From Nemertoderma westbladi (Eukaryota; Xenacoelomorpha; Nemertodermatida; Nemertodermatidae), in assembly GCA_032718475.1 (NCBI GenBank), contig JAUCBJ010002572.1, positions 1 to 23,682 on the forward strand: a DNA stretch of 23,682 nt. The letters run 5' to 3'. Shown here piece by piece: positions 1 through 7,892 of the stretch. The notes beneath the pieces were generated by a model. That model was given only the letters and a program-made list of their open reading frames with translations. It made no database searches and was not told where the DNA came from. Each line of letters opens with the position of its first letter. The first letter of the stretch is position 1. The position numbers and the translations under genes are program-made.

Positions 1-107
1 TTGACTATTTCCAAAAAGGCTCCAGTTCACACAAATGTTATGGTAGAACCTTTAAACTAGTTAGGTAGCTGTTAATCTTGTTAATTCTACAAATAAGTTT
101 TACTTAC

Positions 108-270
108 CTAGAGAGAATTCTTCACGGGTTAACCCGGATCCGAAACTATTAAAATGTTCCTCAAATCCAAGAGACCGCATATTCTGCATTAGTATAACAG
201 AAGCGCTATCGGTGTCACTTTTAGCGAATATACAGGTGGGAATGTTAAGTCGCAGTTCGTTTTGATTTAC
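108..270 (-). CDS. EcKL/CHK kinase-like protein, exon 2 (partial gene)
   Basis: Second coding exon of the kinase whose first exon is at 6839-7234. It encodes 54 codons plus one base. Reading starts with VNQNELRLNIPTC and contains VILMQNMRSLGF, which fits the hinge region of EcKL (ecdysteroid kinase-like, DUF1679/CHK) proteins, where a run of hydrophobic residues and 'LGF' follows the small-lobe strands. The acceptor is seen on the minus strand as a pyrimidine-rich run ending in AG just before base 270. The donor is a strong GTAAGT at 102-107. Exon 1 ends in phase 0 and this exon begins in phase 0, so the join is clean; it ends in phase 1. The C-terminal lobe, with the catalytic Brenner-type HGD motif, would lie beyond the left edge. 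Family members phosphorylate ecdysteroids in insects; the substrate here is unknown. Confidence 0.72.
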
Positions 271-1370
271 CTTTAAAGTAAACAAGAAACTGAGAAAGTA
301 GAAACATAAAGTGGCCAAATATATATTCCAGAAACGGTAATGAACAATTATCGCACCTGTAGTAAATACATTTATTGTACTTATAAGAAGATAATAATTA
401 TGGACTATTACATTTTACCCTCCCAGTAACCAGAAAGTATACGTTATAAAAACAATGTACACAAAAATATTGTAGCCACTATAATTGACACAATTGACAA
501 AATTTTGGCAATTTTTAATATTTTCAACGATTAAATATTAAAAATGAAAAAAAATTACCCGAGTGAACGGCAGAGACCAAAAATGCACATAATATTTGTG
601 ATAACATAACAATAACAATATTTATAGCTGAAAACAACCTTATTCTGAGTTTGTCGATTTTGACATTTTTCATCACTAAATTCCCTGCTACGTTTTCATT
701 CAATTTTCATCAAACATATACCAAAATGTTACGCAGCTCTAGGGCTACAATCGTGCGCATCGGTTTTGTAAATCAGGCCCATTTCGATGTTCTAGATACG
801 ATTTTGTAACCGCTACTCTTTGTCAATCTTAAAATATATGATCCCCAAATCCCAATATATAGTCCGCACATACTAAAAACACTATGTATTTCGCAAAGAT
901 AATAATTTTATGGTGAAATTTTAATAAAATATATCTCTAGGGCCATTGTGCTAAATTCATGGAATTCTAATTGAGCTTTTACACATAAAAGCGTGAAATG
1001 TATACACTTTTTGAAAAAAAAACCAACATGGACCAAATATGCCATATTTTTTTGACTCATAGGTCAAAAAAATATGGCAATTTTATATTATGGCATATAT
1101 TTTAGGTCGATTTGTCTATATTTTAGGAATTATTTTGGGGCAGGGAATCTGGCTCTACATAATTATTAAATATTCTACTAGATGGGGATTTTTGTTCATT
1201 TAGGGTAGAGGACGGTATTTCCGGCTTCAGGGGCGGTAATTTCTCTCCTTTTATATTAATTATAATTTCCAGTTCAGCGAAAATGTATCAAGGGCTTAAT
1301 TAAAGAGGTTGTTTCGTGATTTGGCACCAACTATCACAAAATTACCTTTATAATGATGTAAAGGAATCCA
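271..1370. other. Intron sequence without a recognised gene
   Basis: AT-rich stretch inside the large EcKL intron. No open frame here has protein-like content. It holds one perfect hairpin (listed separately) and scattered A/T runs. Confidence 0.6.
1040..1079. repeat. Perfect 17-bp inverted repeat (hairpin)
   Basis: Arms TGCCATATTTTTTTGAC (1040-1056) and its exact reverse complement (1063-1079) are separated by six bases. A third partial copy of the arm, ATTATGGCATATATTTTAGG, follows at about 1087. It may be a remnant of a small inverted-repeat element. Confidence 0.7.
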
Positions 1371-1380
1371 CATACATCAT

Positions 1381-1490
1381 ATTTACTAAACCATACAATA
1401 TCCTAACTACCATCTTGGCATATATAACATTAACTATTTACTAAACGATACAATATCCTAACTACCATCTTGGCATATATAACATTAACT
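1381..1490. repeat. 55-bp tandem duplication, two copies
   Basis: Bases 1381-1435 and 1436-1490 are near identical, differing at about one position (CCATAC versus CGATAC). Each copy carries GGCATATATAACATTAAC, so a TATATAA box-like string is present twice, about 200-260 bp upstream of the fibrinogen-domain gene start. A promoter role is inference only. Confidence 0.8.
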
Positions 1491-1630
1491 CTGTACTCAG
1501 TACAAACAATTTGCAAAATTAATTAATTAGTAAAAAATCTTTATTGTTAACTCACGAAAAAGTAAAGAAAATAATCAAGGTCTTAAAAAGAACAGTAAAA
1601 ATTCAAGTATCCAGATATAATATAATCCAA

Positions 1631-1681
1631 CATTGAGTGACCTACAACATTGAGTGACCTACAACATTGAGTGACCTACAA
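1631..1681 (+). repeat. 17-bp tandem repeat, three copies, abutting the start codon
   Basis: CATTGAGTGACCTACAA occurs three times head to tail (1631, 1648, 1665). The next copy would begin at 1682 but reads CATGGCTCA instead of CATTGAGTGA, so the ATG of the following gene sits exactly where a fourth unit would start. Each unit contains an in-frame or near-frame TGA, so the array is 5' UTR rather than coding. Confidence 0.9.
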
Positions 1682-1682
1682 C

Positions 1683-2689
1683 ATGGCTCATCAGGGTGTC
1701 TATAGTGATAATGAAATTCAATTGGAAGAAATTTCTCAGGAAGGTGTCTATGAAGTCATATCGGAAGGGAACCACCCAAATCCTTCACAGAAGGGTATGG
1801 AACACAATAAAGTGGATAATAAGAGCCGAATGGTTTCAGTAAGAAGATGGTGGGTCGGGGTTATTGGTGGTGTGATATTTGTATTGTTAGCAAGCGCGGC
1901 TTTGGTAACCTTGTTTGTAATGATGTCCAAAATTCAAAATAATAATAATGTTGGGGAACGTATTGGGCAATTGTATGAGAGTAATAGTAAATTAGTTGAA
2001 CGTATTGGGGATCTATCAGAAAAAAATAAACACTTGGAGGAATCGTTGATGCAGCTTCACCCTGAATTAGTTTGTTTAAATACTGAAGTAGATACTACCA
2101 CCATCGTCAAATATATCAATGGGCTAAATGGTCTCATTAGATGTGACAACACAATCCCTTACGGGCCTTGGGTAGTCATACAGAGAAGGGTGGGTGGATC
2201 CCAAGATTTCGAACTAAATTGGCAACATTACGCATCTGGCTTCGGAAATGCGGCAGGTGAGTTCTTTCTGGGTTTGGAGAAAATATCCGAATTTAGCAGT
2301 GAGGGAGTCGTAATGAGGATCGAACTTTGGTATAAAGGGGAACACAAGTTCGCCGAATACCATAACTTCCGAGTTGATGATTCTCACGTGATAGCTACAG
2401 GCTACATATATCTGGGTACAGAGGCACCGCTGGTGACTCAATCATTTGGGGCACTTTCAGTGAGGGTGGCATTCTCGGTGGATCACCTTTCTCCACACGC
2501 GATAACGACAACGACGCTTCATCCGAAAACTGCGCCGCCATCTTCAGAGGGGGTTGGTGGTATCAGCGGTGTTCGCGTTCCAATCTAAACGCCGTCTATG
2601 GGGTAGTGGGTGTGGAGGGGCCTTTTTGGTGGACATTCACTGACGAATTCGTACCGATGGATAAAATAGAGATGAAGATTAGGGTTTAG
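1683..2689 (+). CDS. Fibrinogen-related type II membrane protein (one frameshift)
   Basis: Single-exon gene of about 335 residues lying antisense inside the EcKL intron. I chose the ATG at 1683 (MAHQGVYSDN); an upstream in-frame GTG at 1671 belongs to the 17-bp repeat. Residues 1-56 are hydrophilic and probably cytosolic, with two GVY motifs (GVYSD, GVYEVI). Residues 57-81 (from WWVGVIGG) are a membrane segment preceded by Arg, giving a type II orientation. Residues 82-125 are a stalk with a duplicated ERIG..L pattern, probably coiled coil. A fibrinogen-like C-terminal domain follows from about residue 131: GPWVVIQRR, GFGNAAGEFFLGLEKI, then in the next frame the calcium-site string FSTRDNDND and NCAAIFRGGWWYQRC.SNLN. 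The frame changes by -1 at the G run 2448-2451; the original frame stops at 2588, whereas the fibrinogen frame runs to the TAG at 2687-2689. Such proteins act in innate recognition of acetylated or glycan ligands in other animals (FIBCD1-like); that role is inferred here. Confidence 0.82.
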
Positions 2690-2709
2690 TGAATCTACAA
2701 CCATAAACG

Positions 2710-2776
2710 ATTAACTATATGCCCGTATTCCCCTATTCACTACAGTAATGCCCGTATTAACTATATGCCCGTATTC
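2710..2776 (+). repeat. Short direct repeat downstream of the fibrinogen gene
   Basis: ATTAACTATATGCCCGTATT occurs at 2710 and again at 2756, with a third partial ATGCCCGTATTAA between them at about 2748. It lies in the 3' flank; no clear AATAAA signal was seen. Confidence 0.6.
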
Positions 2777-2955
2777 TTGGTTATTCATTTCTTATTCTGT
2801 TCTGGGCATCTGATACTTGTACTGGGAACTTTCAGCTGAATGGACCTGGTTTATTTTGGATTAGAGTTAGAATTCCAATTAGTTATTTATGTATATAATA
2901 ACGTAGTTATTTGGTTAGTCCCTAACTAAAATTAGAACTTCATATAATCATATAA

Positions 2956-3100
2956 GGCCGGGTAGCTCAGTCGGTTGATCGCCGGGCCAGGAATCTATTG
3001 GTTGTAGATTCAAGTTCCGCCAAGGTTCACTCAGCCTTTCATCCCTTGGGGCCGATAAAATTAAGACAAGTTGGATTACTTGGAAATTACAACTGACCAA
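2956..3100 (+). mobile_element. tRNA-derived SINE
   Basis: The head GGCCGGGTAGCTCAGTCGGT matches a tRNA 5' half with an A box, followed by GATTCAAGTTC as a decayed B box. After the head comes AGCCTTTCATCCCTTGGGG and CCGATAAAATTAAG. From memory this resembles the conserved central domain of SINEs found in molluscs and other invertebrates (CCTTTCATCC...GGGTCGATAAA), possibly the MetaSINE type; I could not check it. The 3' boundary is approximate. It is not a functional tRNA because the anticodon arm does not pair convincingly. Confidence 0.68.
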
Positions 3101-3355
3101 CCTCGCAACAAAAGTGAACACTTTTCAAATTTTTTCAATGGTTGATACCTATAGGTAATTTTCGACGCGGATTCCGAATATAGCCAAATAATTCGAAATT
3201 GTTGGGTATATGATGATCTTTTTTGGTGTCAAATGTGGTGCTGCACCAATATTAAAATTTTTAAATTTTGGGTGAAAATTAAAGTATATATCATCAAAAG
3301 ATTTCCGTTCTGGTGCATCTAGTTATCAGATATTCAACATCTTTACTCCGCTTTT
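3101..3355. other. Intron sequence, nothing recognised
   Basis: AT-rich DNA between the SINE and a GC-rich repeat patch. No coding or structural signal found. Confidence 0.5.
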
Positions 3356-3359
3356 TATA

Positions 3360-3461
3360 CTTCGGGATCCCGTTCAAAAAAATGGCGGGATCGGGACCGG
3401 GATTGCATTTTTTGCCGGGATCCCGGTTTGTCGGGATCGGGATCCCGTTTAAACACTACTG
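3360..3461. repeat. GGGATCCCG-rich repeat patch ending in CACTACTG
   Basis: Short palindromic words (GGGATCCCG, CGGGATCGGGA, CCGGGATCCCGG) recur in about 100 bp. The patch ends GATCCCGTTTAAACACTACTG; its reverse complement CAGTAGTGTTTAAACGGG has the look of a hAT-type transposon terminus (CAGTG/CAGTAGTG). No matching left terminus or 8-bp target duplication was found, so this is a possible solo end or remnant. Confidence 0.45.
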
Positions 3462-3617
3462 TACTAGTTTTTATGTCAGTAAACCATCCAGTAATCAATT
3501 GCAAAATAATTTAAATATAACTTTATCTTGATAATACTTCAGAAGTGAGTGAGTGTTACATATACTAATAACTACTAACTTTAAGAAATTTAATACAAAA
3601 TTGCAATCCAGAGTGAT

Positions 3618-3674
3618 AATCCCGGTTCCGATCCCGGAAATCCCGAAAAGTCTGATCCCGTTTAAACACGTTTC
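3618..3674. repeat. Second GATCCCG repeat patch
   Basis: Contains ATCCCGGTTCCGATCCCGG and GATCCCGTTTAAACACG, sharing the word GATCCCGTTTAAACAC with 3441-3457 in the same orientation. Probably another piece of the same repeat family. Confidence 0.5.
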
Positions 3675-3763
3675 GAGAACGAAACAACTTATCAAAAAGT
3701 GATTTGAGATTCGGAATCACCATAAAATTCCACATCGCAAAACACATTAAAAAACCTGTACCA

Positions 3764-3786
3764 CCCCCCCCCCCCCCCCCCCCCCC
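3764..3786. repeat. Poly-C tract, 23 bases
   Basis: Uninterrupted C run, followed by TAAAAAAATAAC. The minus strand is a G23 tract able in principle to form quadruplexes. Length in the read may be inaccurate. Confidence 0.9.
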
Positions 3787-3958
3787 TAAAAAAATAACAT
3801 CCTGTAACATAAAAGGCTGAGTAGTTTTCTTTTCCAATTACATTTGGTGTCTACCGGTACTTTTTTATATTCTCTTATCGTACTGTAAAGTCTAAATCTG
3901 TTAATATAATAATAAGTAAATACACCATGTCCCAGAATATAGTGTCGTAATTCAGTGA

Positions 3959-3982
3959 CCCCCCCCCCCCCCCCCCCCCCCC
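3959..3982. repeat. Poly-C tract, 24 bases
   Basis: A second uninterrupted C run in the same orientation, starting 195 bp after the start of the first and also followed by TAA (TAATTTTTC). It lies about 26 bp outside the left end of the 4009-6823 element. Confidence 0.9.
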
Positions 3983-4008
3983 TAATTTTTCTACAAATCG
4001 TAATGAGA

Positions 4009-4340
4009 TTGCATGAAATTTGAAACAGAGATAGTTTCACCTCCCGACCACTGACTGGGTGAGCCAGAATTTTTATTTTTGCTTTCATTCTTTAGCTACA
4101 AGCGTTTAAAAAAGTGTCTCCAGCGATATTACACCAGTTACACCGCAGTTATTCTTCTACCTTATAGCTGTTTGTTGGTACCATGGAAAGCTGGCCCTGC
4201 AAGGATTCCAAATATGTAACACAATTTGAATTTCGTTGAAAAATAGCTGAGATATGAGCGTTTAAATGTTGCATGGTTATGCAACGACGCGAGGCTATTT
4301 TATTCTATTAATAAATAAACCATATTCTGGAATATTTTTT
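4009..4340 (+). repeat. Left TIR of the envelope-carrying element
   Basis: Aligns along its length with the reverse complement of 6487-6823, with scattered substitutions and small indels (for example CACTGACTGGG versus CACTACTGCCTGGG). Similarity fades after TCTGGAATATTTT. Confidence 0.85.
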
Positions 4341-4468
4341 AAATGTATGAATAGCTACATAATAGTATGATTAGATGTAATGCATCTAATATATCACAAT
4401 ATATTTCTAAAATTCACAGATAAAACAATATTAGCTACTAAGATACAAAGTTTTTAGGATATTACAAA

Positions 4469-6341
4469 ATGTGTAGCATTGTTTCGCATTTTGTCCTGAT
4501 ATTAATCACCTTTATTTGGATTCAAGTATTATTTAATGCAGATATTGCCAACGGCTTAGAACCATTGTATTTATGCGATAACAGCGTGGTTACTATGGAT
4601 ACTACTCTATGACATCGAATCCACCGGAATGTAAAAAAACCCGCCTTCTAGATTACATTGAGAAAGGAGATATCCAGTTATGGAGGCCGAGCATTTTCCG
4701 ATAAATACGTTTGAACGCAACTGTTTGCCGCGTGTTTATAACGTCGCGGCAAACAGGATGCGAGAACAATATCTGTCAGCACAAATCCATTTACCCTCTA
4801 ACGTCGGTTGACTGTCATAAAATGAGAAACAACCAATTGAGCTGCAAAGAATATTTCTGCAGGATGTTCGACGGTGTTGCCTGTAAAGATGTTTTATTGA
4901 AGTCTAGTTCACCTTGGGAACAAGTTGTTCAGTCGGAAAGATTTAAAAGGAAGATGACATGCGATGTGAAGGAAATACCGGTGTTCGCTACCCGCGCGAG
5001 AGACCACCAACACTTCCATATGGTTTGTATCGCGGAGGAAGATTGTTCGCACTGCCACGTTCCCAACGAGGGTTGCGTGTTAGGGGAGAAGGCGACACTG
5101 GTGTGGGATTCCGTAGTGGAACAACTCGATGGTGGTGCGGAAGATCAGTTGATGTCCAGCTGGAGTGGCAAAGCGGATTTTATGGGTTCTATTGTATTTA
5201 AGCGGATTCGGTGAAGAAGAGACTCCGGTAAAGATAATGATAAACTCTCTTCAGTTAGTAATAATCCCGACACCCATCACGTTTGTAAAGAGGTCTGAGG
5301 AACTAGGCAATGGAGGAACAGTTTGCAAAGGCCATAATAATATCAATCTCAACAACCAAGAAGTTTGTTATGAAGATACAGAAAGCAAATATATTTACGT
5401 CTTTAAAAAGAAAAATAATGTAAACGGCGAATTGGCGAATATAAATGCCATGTTCAAAGACTTCAAAAACAGGGTAAACCAAGAAGGATTAACAAATCGT
5501 ATAGACTATTTTAAGTGAAACGTTTATAGACGCTTTGTTGGAGACCAAGAGCGACCTCCTATATCAGTCCTGTCTTCGTCGCAGACAGGAATACTTTATC
5601 ACTAATATGACGTCACAATTGATCCCCAGTTACGTCATTAGGAGTCTAGGGAAATCGGGATCCGGTAGTTTCGACGGCTCGACTATCAAGGCTGGGTCGT
5701 GTTGGAAGCTGACCAACTACTCGGTAGCGGACAGTCTGCGTTTCTTTACCTTCCCTAGAGGATTCTCCTACTGCTCCTCTCACTCCTTGATCGAATACCG
5801 AGGACGCACCTACCAGATAGGTGTGGACGGGAACGCAAACTTCCAACCGATTCGCAAACATTATTGCCGCGATGACTTGGACACGCGGTTCTATAAGATA
5901 GGGGGAGAAGTCGTCGTCTATGTGAACTACACGCGGTTCACAGGTTACAAGAAACTTCCGGGGATCAATAGGATTCACTTTACCGAACCGCGCAAGTTCT
6001 CCAATCTATCCCAGATGATTAATTTTCCTGGAATAAACGACGACAAAGATAACTCCTATTCCTCTAGTTCAGATGGATTCCAGACACTATATAACCTCCG
6101 AGCGCAACAGCACTCGCTCATTCTGAAACTAGAAGAAATCTTCAATAATCAACTCTTTGGGCAGATGGAACTGGTGTTTCTAGAGAACATCTTGTACTCT
6201 TCACTCCACATTCTGGTGGGCCGTGCTGTGCAGATTGTTGCGCTGCTTATAATGGTGTTCGCATGCGCGGGTGGTTGGCTGTTTGTTGTGCGCGTTATAC
6301 TGCTGATTATAACTGCGGTTTGGAGAGCCTTAAATAAATAA
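4469..6341 (+). pseudogene. Envelope glycoprotein-like pseudogene (viral or retroelement origin)
   Basis: Four open pieces in one direction look like one former reading frame. The first (4469-4612) starts at an ATG and has a hydrophobic signal-peptide-like stretch. The frame then changes near 4605, meets an in-frame stop at 4702-4704, continues to 5214, changes frame near 5205 and again near 5513, and ends at the TAA at 6339-6341. The pieces are cysteine-rich with several N-x-S/T sites, and the last (about 5514-6341) ends with a strong membrane segment followed by a second hydrophobic stretch and a short basic tail. Signal peptide, cysteine-rich ectodomain and C-terminal anchor make this a class I/III-type envelope design. 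It reminds me of the glycoproteins of chuvirus-like mononegaviruses and of env genes captured by BEL/Pao-type elements, but I cannot assign a family. At least three frameshifts plus one stop make it non-functional as read. Confidence 0.55.
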
Positions 6342-6486
6342 TATTGAACTTTATGAAGTAATGTGAGGAACGTGTAATTGTTATGCTATACTATATATTA
6401 AAATAGGCCTAGTCTAGAAATACAAACCCATTTATCAATTTCTAAATTTATCAATGCATTGTTGCCCAGCTACGTATTTGGATAAA

Positions 6487-6823
6487 TAAAATATTCCAGA
6501 TTATGATGCATTTATTAAATAGAATAAAATAGCCTCGCACAGGTGCATAACCATGCAACATTTGAACGCCCATATCTCAGAAATTTTTCAACGAAATTCA
6601 AATTGCGTTACATATTTGAAATTCTTGCAGGGCCAGCTTTCCATTGGTACCATCAAACAGCTATAAGGAAGAAGAATAACTGCGGTGTAACTGGTGTAAT
6701 ATCGCTGGAGACACTTTTTTTAAACGCTTGTAGCTAAAGATTAAAAGCAAAAATCAAAATTCTGGCTCACCCAGGCAGTAGTGGTCGGGAAGTGAAACTA
6801 TCTCTGTTTCAAATGTCATGCAA
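6487..6823 (-). repeat. Right TIR of the envelope-carrying element
   Basis: Inverted copy of 4009-4340. Shared landmarks include GGCCAGCTTTCC, the ATAACCATGCAACATTTGAA string and AAACTATCTCTGTTTCAAAT at the outer end. Confidence 0.85.
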
Positions 6824-6838
6824 CGGTAATATACCCAC

Positions 6839-7234
6839 CTCATCAACATGTTCTTTAATTAATTGGTCTACTTGAGGAGCTATGGAGTTGTAGAAGTTTA
6901 TTTCTACCTGATCGGCTCGAACTGATTTACCCAACCCCATCATAGCATCTTGGGGCGGCAGTAACTTAGCTACCATGTCCAGTTGGACTGTAGCTTCTGC
7001 ACCGGTTGAATAAGTTACACTAATATCGAGAATTGTACTAAAGTAGCCGCGATTAACTTCGATTCTTTTGCTGGAGAATGTTTTTATTTCGATGGATTTC
7101 CTGTAGTGGAACCTGAGTACATCCTCTATCCAGTCCGATGTTACATCCCCTTCGCAATGAGGAACTTTAGGTTCACTGCGTAGAATAAATGTATCTTGTG
7201 CTGCGTCATTATCGTGTTTACTCGCAAAATCCAT
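6839..7234 (-). CDS. EcKL/CHK kinase-like protein, exon 1
   Basis: First coding exon, 132 codons from the ATG at 7234 (context TTAAACATGG) to GAG, then the donor GTGGGT at 6833-6838. The product has the small lobe of an EcKL/CHK-family kinase: SDWIEDVLRFHY near residues 33-44, a nucleotide-loop region around residues 60-72 (VNRGYFSTILDIS), the strand LDMVAKLLPP with the probable ATP-contacting Lys at residue 90, and VEINFYNSIAPQV with the likely helix-C Glu at 111. The frame after the donor reads only nine more codons to a stop inside the adjacent transposon, which supports splicing. Joining to 108-270 is in phase and restores the expected order of motifs. Related proteins phosphorylate steroid hormones or xenobiotics in insects; function outside arthropods is largely unknown. 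Confidence 0.78.
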
Positions 7235-7244
7235 GTTTAATATA
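7235..7244 (-). other. Candidate 5' UTR splice acceptor of the EcKL gene
   Basis: On the minus strand the sequence AAATGTTTCAG ends at 7245, ten bases before the ATG, and looks like a 3' splice site. If used, the 5' UTR is split and the 7303-11197 element lies in that intron. A matching donor candidate is at 11375-11380. Confidence 0.4.
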
Positions 7245-7293
7245 CTGAAACATTTATCGACAGTAATATAGCAGCAGTATAGTGCACAAACCT

Positions 7294-7302
7294 ACTAAAG
7301 TC
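7294..7302 (+). repeat. Left target-site duplication ACTAAAGTC
   Basis: Nine bases identical to 11198-11206, immediately outside the left TIR. A 9-bp duplication is typical of Mutator-like elements. Confidence 0.92.
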
Positions 7303-7543
7303 GGGCCTCCCTAAAACCCGGTCCGGTCCCGGTCCCCGGTCCCGGTCCCCAAGACCCCTAAAACCCGGTCCGCCGGTCCCAATGATAGTCTACGGGGAAT
7401 TTATCCAAAACTAGGACCGGGTAAAACCCGGTCGGTCCTGACCCCTAAAAGTCGGTCCATAAAAGCCGGTCCATGCTTGGATTGGCCAATGAAAAAATAT
7501 TCCAGCCAATAAAACAAGAATAGTAATATTCCAGCCAATGAAA
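7303..7543 (+). repeat. Left TIR of the Mutator-like element
   Basis: About 241 bp, almost identical to the inverse of 10958-11197 for the first 200 bp. It is built of CCGGTCC/CCCGGT words in both orientations, then an ATTGGCCAAT palindrome and further CCAAT words (GCCAATAAAACAAG, AGCCAATGAAA). Confidence 0.92.
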
Positions 7544-7892
7544 CAAGGTTAAATAGTATTACTGCTGGCTGCTATACACAGATACAGCGGTGTTTACTTT
7601 ACTACAGGGATTATCTTTCTGTCTTTGTCTATACAGTAGGCCTATAGGTAGGCCTGCATCATATTCATCCGTGGGAATTATCACACGGCCTTATTTCCCA
7701 CTTTATATATCTAGCATTGTAGTAAGGCCCTACACTGTATACTATACACAGTACAGTAGTACACTACTGTATAACAAAATGAAATTACCATTGATTTCCG
7801 ATGTGACATGGCCTTGGATATGTGACCTCGGATTTTGTCACCACCACCCCATCCCCCACCGGCATCGCTAAAGCTTCATTACAATAGGTTCT
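7544..7892. other. Interior of the Mutator-like element without a clear gene
   Basis: Includes a plus-strand open frame at 7590-7871 of low complexity that matches nothing I know. Contains the octamer TAGGCCTA at 7637. Confidence 0.4.

Larger units (their letters stand above)
4009..6823. mobile_element. TIR element carrying an envelope-like gene
   Basis: A 2.8 kb unit bounded by long inverted repeats of about 330 bp, starting TTGCATGAAATTTGAAACAG at the left and ending with the inverse (CTGTTTCAAATGTCATGCAA) at the right. The interior holds one degenerate plus-strand gene with viral or retroelement envelope features and no transposase, integrase or polymerase I can recognise. The exact ends and target duplication are unclear: GTAAT occurs close outside both ends but not at equal distances. 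The right end is only about 15 bp from the EcKL exon 1 donor, so the element lies at the very start of that intron. It is probably non-autonomous; the superfamily is not assigned. Confidence 0.78.

Noticed and set aside
2214-2441. Minus-strand frame across the fibrinogen domain
   Set aside because: Shadow of the plus-strand gene, which shows clear family motifs.
2956-3030. Functional tRNA gene
   Set aside because: A and B boxes are visible but the anticodon and T arms do not fold well, and a SINE body follows.
3495-4088. Minus-strand open frames with poly-glycine
   Set aside because: The glycine runs are the poly-C tracts read in reverse; the rest has no protein-like character.
5646-5978. 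Minus-strand frame across the envelope-like gene
   Set aside because: The plus strand carries the cysteine pattern, glycosylation sites and membrane anchor; the antisense frame has none.
4009-6823. Assigning the envelope-carrying element to Polinton/Maverick
   Set aside because: No polymerase, integrase, capsid or clear 6-bp duplication is visible; long TIRs alone do not decide it.
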